Assembly: GCA_033675265.1 (NCBI GenBank)
Contig: JAUJYZ010000125.1
Span: forward strand, 124,001 to 188,000
DNA from: Actinostola sp. cb2023
Lineage: Eukaryota; Cnidaria; Anthozoa; Actiniaria; Actinostolidae
Direction of reading: 5' to 3'
DNA: 64,000 nt
The notes under the pieces were generated by a model, which saw nothing but the letters and a program-made list of their open reading frames with translations, searched no databases and was not told where the DNA came from. Shown in pieces: positions 1 to 10,700 of this stretch. Each line of letters opens with the position of its first letter. Position 1 is the stretch's first letter. The position numbers were made by a program, and so were the translations under genes.

Positions 1-82
1 GCTCCGTTACTACCAGTGACGCCTGGGGGATATCGTGTTTTGAAAACACATTTAGTGATGTTCTCCAATAAATCGCTCACAA

Positions 83-1892
83 ATGCGTCTTGATGGGCAA
101 TTCTGGCGTTTTTTTCAATACCGACACCTAGATTTAAGACGTTTGTCTTGCTATCCTAAAGGATTTTCATCTGTTACGCAAAATAATGGCAACAGTGGTT
201 TGCAAGAGGAAGAACAGTCGCCATTTCAGCCAACAAAATCGAACCTTCAAAGAGCTGATAGATTCTTCGAATCTCATGGACCTCGCGCTGTTTTAGAAGA
301 ATCTGGGGTGCGGATTGAAAAGTTCACGAAGCTAAAACCTCTACCAGAGGTAACAGTTGTTATAGTACTTTGAATCAATTCTTCTGTTGTCATTGCTGTT
401 CTGTGAAGGTACCATGGGAGAAGAATCCACCCCCCGCCCCGTACCATCCTCCCGGTACGATGCATCGTAGATGTTATGAATTGGATCAGTTATTGTTCAA
501 TTTATTTACTAGATTGCTTTATTAGGAAGAACAAGTGTTGGCAAATCGTCACTTATCAACGCTTTACTACAGCAGAAAAAACTTGCAAGAACCTCCAAAA
601 CACCGGTGCGTTGTACTTCATTGTAGATAAATGATTGCATTTTGTTCCTTCACCTAATATACTTCATTGGACTACCTTGGTGCTGTATCCACAGGTAGCT
701 TTATTATTTGAACAACGAATTAACCATTTTATACTCCATTTTAGGGCCACACTAGACTCATCAACTTCTTCAATGTGGGTTTAAAGTTCTACCTTGTAGA
801 TCTTCCAGGTTATGGTTATGTTGAAGGTCAAGGTGACGAAGGTCAGCATTTTGTTCGTGTTGTTGAGCAGTATTTGAAAGAAAGAGCAGGCAAACAGTAA
901 GTCATAGAGCTGATAATAAATTAATTTAGTTTGCATTGTGGGACCGGTTTTCACTGGCGACAGAAGTGACAGGAGCAGAAGGAAGAAAGTTGTGATCTAG
1001 TGAAAATTGACACGATGGACAAAGCGCGGAATCATAATTAAACACTATTGACAGACAAACGTGTTCTTCTGATCCTTCCAATTTCATTTGAGCTTTTCAT
1101 TGGGTCGTAACTGACGCTCCTTACGGGCTCCTTACGGGCTCCTTACGGGCTCCTTACCTCCTTACCTCCTTACCCCTCTTGGAAACCAGCTTCAAGTTGA
1201 AGGGGCTAGCGTGATTAAATAAAGTTGACCTACCTACCTACCTACCTTCCGATCCCGACTCCGCCCTCGATTCTGTCGAGTAAAAACGAGCCCCAATTGA
1301 ATGGTGTGATCTTCATATAACAGACTGAGAAGTGTTTGTCTCCTTATCGATGGTAAAGTTGGCATCAAGAAGAACGATCTGATAGCTGTTGAGATGCTGG
1401 AAGAGATGGATGCGCCATTCCATGTAAGTCAATAGTTAAATTCAAAGGTAGAATGATTGTGAATGATGATGATGATGGTTATTCATTTGTGATAACAGGT
1501 TGCTATTACTAAAGTAGACAAAGTCAATAAAGCACTTCGTGAATTGAGATGTAAGCAAATCAGCAAAGAATTGCGACAATTTTCAACACTCTGCTTTCCA
1601 CACGTTTTTCCTGTCAGGTACGATATCTTCATCCCCTCATCCTTGCTACCCACCCCATCACATACTAATCCTGTCATCACTCAAGCCCGGCTACATCTTT
1701 CCTGCCCACCCATCATTCATTGGGATTCAGAACTGATCGATCCACTATTAATTTTGCAATTGCAAACGTTTGTTCTTCAATCTTTTTGTTTCTCAATCTT
1801 TTTTTTTCTTCTTCACTTTTAGCTCTAAAGAGAGGACTGGCCTGTCAGAACTACGGTATTTCATGGGTTTATTTACTGGTGTATTTGAATAG
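83..1892 (+). CDS. GTPBP8: GTPBP8-like mitochondrial EngB-family GTPase, six exons
   Basis: Exons are 83-349, 513-605, 745-896, 1324-1423, 1499-1617 and 1823-1892. All introns are GT-AG and phases join without a break to give 266 residues, close to the roughly 280 of vertebrate GTPBP8. The first exon has an Arg-rich, aromatic N-terminus that suits a mitochondrial presequence, and an in-frame stop at 56-58 makes the ATG at 83 the first start. All G motifs are visible: G1 GRTSVGKSS in exon 2, the switch I segment ARTSKTPGHT across exons 2 and 3, G3 DLPGYG in exon 3, G4 TKVD in exon 5 and G5 SSKERTG across exons 5 and 6. EngB-family proteins are circularly conserved GTPases needed for large ribosomal subunit assembly, and the animal form acts in mitochondria; that role is family knowledge, not seen here. 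No frame errors, unlike the neighbouring genes. Confidence 0.93.
1116..1174. repeat. 11-nt tandem repeat in GTPBP8 intron 3
   Basis: About four copies of ctccttacggg, decaying into ctcctta units, lie inside the third intron. A short (cctacc)-type run follows at about 1230-1250. There is no sign of function. Confidence 0.8.
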
Positions 1893-2091
1893 AGTGCAAT
1901 CCTGAGTTCAACCTACTGACAGTGAAGATTTTCACAACCTAAGATAAATTGTCAATACTAAGCCTCAATAAGATCCAATATTTGCGGGCTTGGAAACGTC
2001 GTCACCAGACCCCCCTCCAACAAAATAACCTGATAATCAGGTTAGACTCCCACGAACTTTTTGTACTTTTGTCGTACATTTATCTAGCAGA

Positions 2092-2097
2092 AATAAA
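2092..2097 (+). promoter_or_regulatory. Candidate poly(A) signal of GTPBP8
   Basis: A canonical AATAAA lies 200 bases after the GTPBP8 stop codon. It precedes the small foldback element at 2130, so the transcript would end between the two convergent genes. Position and hexamer are the only evidence. Confidence 0.5.
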
Positions 2098-2129
2098 GCT
2101 TATATTGTATTTAGGGGGTCCCCCCTTAG

Positions 2130-2230
2130 GCCCGATTCAGACATTGAACTGTGCCGAATCTAATTAGATCAAACAAGACTATTGTTTCTAATGCTTTCGG
2201 TTCATGCAAAGTTCAATGTCTGAATCGGGC
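2130..2230. mobile_element. 101-bp MITE-like element between convergent genes
   Basis: The 21-base terminal arms at 2130-2150 and 2210-2230 are exact inverted complements, beginning GCCCGATTCAGACATTG. The interior is also weakly self-complementary. It is too small to encode a transposase, so it is a non-autonomous foldback element. It sits in the 3' gap between GTPBP8 and FAT4. Confidence 0.8.
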
Positions 2231-2274
2231 GAAATACTATCTAAAAATACAATCATTCTTTTATATCAAAGCTT

Positions 2275-2280
2275 TTTATT
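2275..2280 (-). promoter_or_regulatory. Candidate poly(A) signal of FAT4
   Basis: TTTATT on the + strand reads AATAAA on the FAT4 strand, about 500 bases beyond the FAT4 stop at 2779. This would give a 3' UTR of roughly half a kilobase that stops short of the foldback element at 2130-2230. Confidence 0.45.
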
Positions 2281-2778
2281 AACTTGAATCTTTGTTTACA
2301 AATATAAAATCAATCGTATAACATTATCTATCTTTCTGTTCATTCATCACAACGTACGAAGATTGAAATTAAAAATGATCAGTACGATACACTGTCCAAA
2401 CAGTTGTATAACTTACTTGCTACGAGTTATTTAGAATACACGATAGCTTTGCGTGCCTACGTTGTGGCTATAACGATTGTTATATATTACTATATAATAG
2501 TTTCTGTTTTCATTGGTATATTTACTTTTAAAAAACGTTACACACTAGAGGTTATATACAACTGAACTGCTTCATTGGAAACTAGACAAGCAAATAAATT
2601 ATCAACATTTGTCAAACTTGTGTAAAAATACTGCTTTTTTTTCTAAAAAAACAACTGTTATTCTTGTATTAAAACTAAGTAGAAGTTCTGTGAACGAAGT
2701 GTGAAGAAGACGTTTGTGGATTTGTTGGTGTTTCTTCTAAGGAATAATGAGGAAGAATTGTGATGTTGAAGGATATCG

Positions 2779-4758
2779 TCAAACGTATTGTTCTCCATTA
2801 TCTCGTACGCCGTCCTTCAACTCTGCTATGTCTTTGTAGACTCCACGTAAATGATCATACCTAAGTCCCCAGTTTAGAACATCGTCCCAGTGGAATTCTT
2901 CACTGTCCCCATTAACAGGCGGCTTCTGTGCGAACCTGTTTGCAATAATTAACTCATCCTCGCTCATATTGACGGTACTACGAGAGGCAGTTCGTGATCC
3001 AGGAATCGTTTCTAAGTTCGCCAGCTTGGAGAAGATCATACTTCCGTGTGGATCTAAATCGTCGGCTCGGGTCATCGGCCGATCGTCGAATTCAAACTCG
3101 CTACACGTAAATGTGTCATCGGAGCTTTCGCTCGACGTGTCGTCTTGCTCTATTAGACTCGACAACTTGTCGACGGTCGGAACTTCGTCGCTCGATGTTG
3201 ATATCGCGTCCAAGAAGCTGCCGGACGGAGGGTTTCTAGTAGATTGTCTAATATGATCAATTTCGGATTGAGAGAAGGCAGGCAAATCTCTGCGCGCCAT
3301 GCTGTCTTTGAACATACTCGGCTCGTATTGGTAACTGGCCTCGCTTACACCGATACTAGCAACGTCAATATCGTAATAGTCTAACATTTCCGAATTATCT
3401 ATCTCCGACTTCGGGCCTCCGTCGGAGAAGTCGTGTTGTTCGTCGCTACTTGTCGTGTCTAATGAGTTCGATCTTCGCTTGTGATGTCGACCTCCGTAAG
3501 TAGGACGCATACGAGAGTCGGTCTTGGGAGGACCGTGTTGTCGTCTGTCTAAAACCTGTCGTGCTAAGGAACTTGGTGTCCGTCGGTCTCGCGCTCTGGG
3601 TCGCTGTCTTGGAGTGCCACGTTGTTGGTTGCGTTCTATTGGGGTGCTGTGTTGCTGTACTTCCGGTCTGCGTGGGAATACCACGTGATCTAATCGCTCG
3701 CGACTTCTGCTCCTCGGCGCAAAGTCATTCTTGATAACGAACTCGCCGATATCTGATTCAGAGAAACCGTGATCGATTTTCTCGTCGGATTTATGGAGTT
3801 TAAGTTGATAGTCCTCTGGCGCGCCCATTTTGTGAATCACAATGTTCTTGTTGTCGTCGTTTGGTGAGACGCGTAGATCTGGGTTGGACTTTTGGCTGGG
3901 ATTACGTATCACAACACCGCTGTCGTCGCTGCTATGAGAAGGTGACGCACGGTGTGAGCCGTCTTGGATATCAGGCGCAGGTATGCATATATCATCACAG
4001 TGTTTCGCGTCGTAATCTGAGTCACATTTGAGTTGCTGGTGTCGCTTAACGGCCAACACTCCAACGATAATGCCAATGACCACGAATACCAAGAATAATA
4101 CACCTGCGATGAGACCCACACTGTACGGACTGTCATCCTTACGCCTGCCTTTCGTAACGCAAGGGAGTCCGTGACAGAGTTCACAGACCTCACCAGAGTA
4201 GTTGACGTGACACAGGCATCTGAAAGAGCCGTCCTTGTGAGGAATGCACGTGCCGTTGTTCAGACAAGGATCGGGTGTACATGGTACATTACTGACACAG
4301 ACATAACCGTACCACTCCTCTATACACGCTGGACGTTCTGAGTTACCCAAGCAGGGGCTAGACAGACAAGCACCATTCTTCTCGCCACACCCTTCGTTGA
4401 TGGCACCCCCTTGGGGTTTAGACACCAAGTAGCCATTAGCACCATTAAGAGGGACGTTGACTCCATTGATCTTGAGCCGTTCCATGCATCCATTGAAGTT
4501 AGGGACGCTCACACCCGAGGGGGGTCGTGACGCTCCTCCAAGGGACCACGTGCGTACGTTAGCGCCAAGGAATCGATGTGGAACAACTGTAAAGGTTTGC
4601 TGCTTCACTACAGCGTCTACTGTAAGAGTAACGGTGTTCCCCTTGCGTCGTAACGTTACGTTGTGCCATGTGCCATCGTTGACAGAAGAGCTGACAAGTG
4701 TGATGTTGTTTTTAAGGTTGCCTGACTTGAATTCGTAATGCACTGCTCCTCGTGTCAC
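2779..4758 (-). CDS. FAT4: FAT4 last exon: laminin G 2 end, EGF, transmembrane helix, cytoplasmic tail
   Basis: Acceptor TTTCCTCAG. Residues 1 to about 120 of the exon finish laminin G 2 (GTWHNVTLRRKG, FNGCMERLKINGV). Two cysteine-rich stretches follow, the second a clear EGF (PCTPDPCLNNGTC). The single membrane segment begins VGLIAGVLFLVFVVIGII and is followed by KRHQQ. The tail is Ser/Asp/Arg-rich with many acidic Ser clusters (SSDDS, DTSSESSDD). It ends with FHWDDVLNWG ... GVYKDIAEL, the conserved C-terminal block of Fat4-type tails, which also resembles the catenin-binding block of classical cadherins. The stop is TGA at 2779-2781. Confidence 0.93.
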   Translation of the reverse strand: MTRGAVHYEFKSGNLKNNITLVSSSVNDGTWHNVTLRRKGNTVTLTVDAVVKQQTFTVVPHRFLGANVRTWSLGGASRPPSGVSVPNFNGCMERLKINGVNVPLNGANGYLVSKPQGGAINEGCGEKNGACLSSPCLGNSERPACIEEWYGYVCVSNVPCTPDPCLNNGTCIPHKDGSFRCLCHVNYSGEVCELCHGLPCVTKGRRKDDSPYSVGLIAGVLFLVFVVIGIIVGVLAVKRHQQLKCDSDYDAKHCDDICIPAPDIQDGSHRASPSHSSDDSGVVIRNPSQKSNPDLRVSPNDDNKNIVIHKMGAPEDYQLKLHKSDEKIDHGFSESDIGEFVIKNDFAPRSRSRERLDHVVFPRRPEVQQHSTPIERNQQRGTPRQRPRARDRRTPSSLARQVLDRRQHGPPKTDSRMRPTYGGRHHKRRSNSLDTTSSDEQHDFSDGGPKSEIDNSEMLDYYDIDVASIGVSEASYQYEPSMFKDSMARRDLPAFSQSEIDHIRQSTRNPPSGSFLDAISTSSDEVPTVDKLSSLIEQDDTSSESSDDTFTCSEFEFDDRPMTRADDLDPHGSMIFSKLANLETIPGSRTASRSTVNMSEDELIIANRFAQKPPVNGDSEEFHWDDVLNWGLRYDHLRGVYKDIAELKDGVRDNGEQYV

Positions 4759-7700
4759 CTGAGGAAAACGAGAAAAAAACTTATAAGACAACAACATATT
4801 AACTAAGAAACTTATTTATTGCCGTTTTCAATTGTACGCACGCTGCTGGAGAGGCCCACTCAAGTTTGTACAATCTTGGGCACTTAGACTGGACAAGCCG
4901 GTCTGTCTGTCCGCTGATTTTAATAACGGAACGCACCAGTTCGGTCTGGATGGGTCTGAAAATCGAGAACTGGGGTGCTTACCATTTACTCGGAAAAACC
5001 GGAAATTCCGGTTGGAAAAACAAATGGTGTGTCATTCCGATCGGAAAGTTTCGGAAAACTCGGTCTAGCGATTGAAGTAATCCACTTTTCCCGCTCTTTT
5101 CGTTTTTTTCCGTAGACGCGTGTACCATTAGACCGAGTTTTCCGGAAATTTCCGATCGGAATGACACATACCCTTTTTTTTTCAAACCGGAATTTCCGGT
5201 TTTTCCGAGTAAATGGTAAGCACCCCAAGTATCAAGGTAGGCCTTTTTCTGTGTCCTGTCCGTGGCAGACTGGACAGTCCGGCCAAATGTAATAAGTTAC
5301 GATCAATGGTTGCGCGCAATATCGTTAGCTATTTGATTGTAATAGCCCTAATAGCTGATATCGAAGATACAGTCCAATGACTCTGTACAAAGGTTTCAAG
5401 TCGAGGCTATCGGGTCAAGTTTTTGTTCTGACCCGATAGCCTCGACTTGAAACCGTTGTTCAGAGTCATTGGAGTGTAACTTCAATATCAGCTATTGTTG
5501 TTGCTAGTTGATGCAGGGAATATTATGGATGCAGAACTGATGCGTCGATCCTACTGCAATACTGCTAACAACAATTGTGAAATTGGACACGTTTGGCAGT
5601 TGTCATTGTCAATAATCTTGTGTCCGTATCTTTAGCCATTTCTCTGCTAGGTATTGAGAGATTTACACATCTATACCCTTTACCTGTATCAGTGTGTAGT
5701 CTGGAGTGTCGTCCTGTGCTAACATTATCAGCCCCTCTTTCAATGTGCGCAAGCTAACACCAAATGACTCGTCTGACGAACTGACAGATCGTTTGCTTCG
5801 AATCGAGGAGGACTGGTGCTCAAGGAGCTTTTGTTCACGACGATAGCTTTCTTTGAACTCCAACACTAGCGAGCTGGACGCACTGAATCGAATAGCCTTG
5901 GTTTCGGCTGAAAAACACAAATATCAAGATGTCAGTATCAATGTTATATAAATGGCGGAGGAAGAGGAAGAGCGCCGGGAAACGACTCGAGGAAGTATTC
6001 AGATATCCAGATATTCATAAACTTGGAGTTACGATTTTTTTGTCTCACAGTAGAAGAGATTTAATTTATTGTAATTCTTAACGCAATTCAGGCTAATACT
6101 GCAATCTATTTGTATGCCTGTCTGTTTATCTCTCTGTCTGTCTGTCTGCCTATCTGTCTGTCTGTCTATCGTTTATCTGTCTGTCTGTCTGCCTGCCTAT
6201 CTGTTTATCTGTCTGTCTGTCTGCCTATCTGTTGATCTGTCTGTCGGTCTGTCTGTTTATCTGTCTGTCTGTCTGCCTATCTGTCTGTCAGCCTGTCTGC
6301 CTGCCTATCTGTCTGTCAGCCTGTCTGTCTGCCTGCCTATCTGTCTGTCTGCCTATATGTTGATCTGTCTGTCTGTCTGTCCGTCTGCCTATCTGTTTAT
6401 CTATCTGTCTGTCTGTCTGTTTATCTGTCTGTCTGCCTATCTGTTTATCTGTCTGCCTATCTGTTCCTCGCTACATTCCTCGCTACCCTGTAAAGTGTCG
6501 TGACAGTAACTATCACGTACGTGTGCGTGGTGTTCAAGTGCTAACGCTGGGTGGCGCACAGTTCGCCGCACCCTCTCTACCCACCACACCCAAACTGCAA
6601 GAGTCTTCAAGCAGACCGTAGATATTCGATCGTTTGATCATCTTCCAAGTCTAGAGTGGTCAAAGAACCTACCCTTTTCACAGTTCTTGCCCGAGTATCC
6701 ATCAGTGCATTGACAGTAGTAATCAAACCAAGTGTCCATACATTTGCCGTGGTGTTGACATGGATTGTTAGTACAATAATCACTGTGAGGACAATGGTCT
6801 TGTGCCTCTGATGATTCTACAGCATCCTTATACAGCACTTGGTCACCGTTGATGTAGAAGTCACGAATGCAGCCAACAAAATCATAGGCCCTGATGTGCT
6901 TTCGCGGGTCATTGAGTGCTCGGTCGAAGTCCTGGATACCACCAACGTATAATGGTGAGCTGTTGAGTTCAAGTTTCCTGTGAAGGATCAATAATGAATG
7001 GACAAGATTAGAACATGCATGGACAAGTGAGCGCGGTTAAACACAGGTTATTTCACAGGTAGCCCAACCACTGTTTCTGAGGCTACTTAATATTAAATAA
7101 AACGATACAGAAATGCAGAATGCGCACAGGGAGCCCAACATATTACGTATTGTACGCGCGTGCGCTCTACCAAAGGATCGGAAACAAAAAAGACGCGCTC
7201 ATACAAGTATGTTTTTATTAATTATAAGTAGCCTCAAGCAATGGTTGGGCTGCCTGTGGTTCTATAACCAAAATGACAACCTGAGTGGGTTTGGATTTTA
7301 GCGTGTAAGGGTGACGTTTGTCCGCAAGCCTCGCGGTTTCTCCACCACAACGGCGCTGGTTGAAAATCGATCGAGCCATGGATCAACGGCGATCTATAGG
7401 ATGTCTTGACTGAACAAACCTCGCGGGATGCAAGTCGTAGTCGGGATACATCAAAATAGAGATCGAGTCCCTTACTAGCCATTAAAAGATATGTATTGAG
7501 ATAGGGGAAGTATATACACGATAGCACACTTACGTGAATTGCCATTTAAAGATATGTATTGAGATAGGGGAAGTATATACACGATAGCACACTTACGTGA
7601 ATTGCCATTTAAAGATATGTATTGAGATAGGGGAAGTATATACACGATAGCACACTTACGTGAATTGCCATTTAAAGATATGTATTGAGATAGGGGAAGT

Positions 7701-10700
7701 ATATACACGATAGCACACTTACGTGAATTGCCATTTAAAGATATGTATTGAGATAGGGGAAGTATGTACACGATAGCACACTTACGTGAATTGCCCTGCC
7801 ACTGAATCTGTACGATTGAAGTGATAATCGACTACAACCTGTGCCGTCTGTAAAGGAACACAATGCATTAGTAATGAGGGTAACAGAAGTAGCCTGCGTG
7901 CGGCACAAAGGGAAAGAGTAGTCCCCTCCTCCCTTCTCATCCCTTCTCTTCTCTTCTCTTCCCTTCTCCTCCCTTCTCCTCCCTTTTCTTCCCTTCTCCT
8001 ACCTTCTCCTACCTTCTCTTCCCTTTTCCTCCCTTCTCCTCCCTTCTCCTCCCTATTCTGGCTCTAACAGAATATTATCGGAGCAGTTTAGTCTAGTACT
8101 CACCACTTTGTCTCTGATGACCGATACGTGATGCCATTTCCCATCATCGACCACCCGATCCACCTGTACAATCGCAGCGTTTGTCGTATAACCAAGATTA
8201 TACGAGAACCGTATCTTCCCCTGGACCATCTCCAAAGCAATAAAGTCACCATCGTCACGCGCTGTGCCATCGTTGTTGTACAACAACAGCCCGTCAGGGG
8301 AAGACGTCGCAAACGCCAGGGTGATGTTGTTGTATGTTTCTTGGTTATTGCTACGCATGGTTTTGAACCTCGTGTACGAGACGACACCAAACCCGAGGCT
8401 TGTGAATTGACAGCGATGACCACGCCCACCGAAGTCACAGTCACACCTGAACGACGATGGCTGCGCCACACAAGTTGAGTTGTACATACAAGGAGAACCT
8501 TGGCAGTAGTCCACTTTGTAGTCACAGTTTTTCCCAGAGTAGCCCGGTTCACACTGACAGGTATAGCTCCCCATAGTGTTGCGGCAGCCAGTTGAGTGCT
8601 TGCATGGATTGGAGGAACACTCATCGACATCGACTTGGCATAGTCTACCGGTATAACCACTAGGACATGAACACTTGAACGAAGATCCCTCACTCTTGCA
8701 CGTGCCACCGTTGGTGCAAGGACTAGGATCGCAGTCGTTCATGTTTACTTCGCATTTGCTTCCTGTAAATCCTGGTTTACACCTGGAAATAACATAAACT
8801 TGAGGTTATAGAATACTCTTCGATCGATCACACAGATGATGGTGGTAATGAATGAGTGATGATGACGAAAATAAAGATGATGATAAATGTGGTGGTATGA
8901 TGATGATCAAGATAATGGTAGGGGTAGTGGTGGTAGTGGTGATTGAAGTTCATGATCAGGATAATGGTAATAATGATGATGATGATGATGCTGGTAGTGG
9001 TAATGATCAAGATAATGGTAATCAGTGATGATGATGATGATAATGCTGTTAGTGGTAGTGGTAATGTTTGAAGTTCATGATCAGGATAATGGTAATGGTT
9101 GTGATGATAATGAATGAATGAATGAATGAATGAATGAATGAATGAATGATTATTTACGGATAAACACACACGACAGTTACAATTTAAAACAATTGTGGTG
9201 GTGGTAGTAGTAGTGGTGGTGATTGATGTTCATGGTCAGGATAATGGTAATGGTTGTGATGATGATGATGACGATGGTGGTAGTAGTAGTGGTGGTGATT
9301 GATGTTCACGATCAGGATAATGGTAATGGTTGTGATGATGATGACGACGATGGTGGTGGTAGTAGTAGTGGCGGTAATTGATATTCATGATCAGGATAAT
9401 GGTTTTTAATGATGATGATATTGTTGAATTACATTACTCTTACCTGCAAAAGTAACGCCAATTGAAGTCCGCTGACACGAACACTATAGGAATAGTGTTG
9501 ACAACAAACGTATTCCCCGTAGCTTGAATCTCACTGCTACACTCTGCTCCATTCCTACACGGGTTGCTGTTCAAACAAGGAGTATAATCCACTTTATAAA
9601 TATCGACTTTTCCTTCCGACTGTATTTTGTTCTCGTTGATCTTCAACAGCTCTGAGAGTTTGTCTTTCCCTAGATAGGTGAAGGTGTTGGCTTGGCGTGA
9701 AGCGACAAGAACGTCAACGAAGCCTTGATCGAATCCTTTGATACTGATAATCTGAATGGACGAGTACTCGTTTGGTAAGATCCTTAGTATAGCCTGTGAG
9801 AAGCTGTGGTAAGAGGTACTGAGGAAGGCTCTGGGTGTGGTCTTCTGCAGACGTATTGCCACGCTATGCTTAACTGTATCGGTAGTGTAACCAGAGAACG
9901 TCAATGTCACGTTGTAACGCACAGTGCCGATGCCATCAGAACCATTGATCTTCAGAAGGCACAGACTATCGCCAGTTTTTGCCAAGGATCGCAACATGCA
10001 GTCGCCACGAGGGAAGCTAAACATGTCACACGACGAGCTTATGAGACTACAAGTCATGGCGTCGTCAACATCAGCATCTTCTGGTCGTATGTCAGCCACG
10101 GCGCCACCAGGGAAGCGTTTGTCGTATGTGTTGACCATTAAGACACGTGGAGTTGCCTTGGGCCTGTTGTCGTTCTGATCTTTCACGGTGACGAGACAGA
10201 ATGAGACTGCCGAGAGCTTACCACTGTCTGTTATACGAATTGATAAGTTGTATGTAGCTTTATGTTCACGATCGAGCATCGCAGTTGTCTTCAACAAACC
10301 AGTAGTCTTATCCAAATCAAACTTGCCATAATTGGTTCCAGATATCTCAAATGTATAAGGTCCTCTATTGGGATCAGCGTCAGGGTCTTGAGCTCTGAGG
10401 GTGATGACCGTTGTAAAAGCAGGTTGGTTTTCGAGGACGGAGGCAACTTGGTCGCCCGCGACAAGCAGTGGTGGGTTGTCATTGATGTCACGCAGTGTCA
10501 CCACCACCGTTGCGTTACCCGTCATGGGTGGAGCTCCGTTATCCGTGGCCGTGACTATAAGCTTGTAGACTGGTATCAACTCTCTGTCCAGTTCTCCTGC
10601 TGTTGTTATGACACCTCTTAGAGGATCGATGGTGAAAGCTCCTTTCGTGTTCCCTGCGCCAATACCATAACGAATTCCTGCTCCCGCAACAGATCTATCT

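Noticed and set aside
6114..6503. 129-residue Cys/Leu/Ser-rich open frame
   Set aside because: It is a translation of the CTGT tetranucleotide microsatellite.
7475..7795. Regular 63-bp repeats as a possible CRISPR-like array or a repeat protein gene
   Set aside because: Units are contiguous with no spacers, the genome is eukaryotic, and the open frame exists only because 63 is a multiple of three; its translation is in a different frame from the FAT4 exon.
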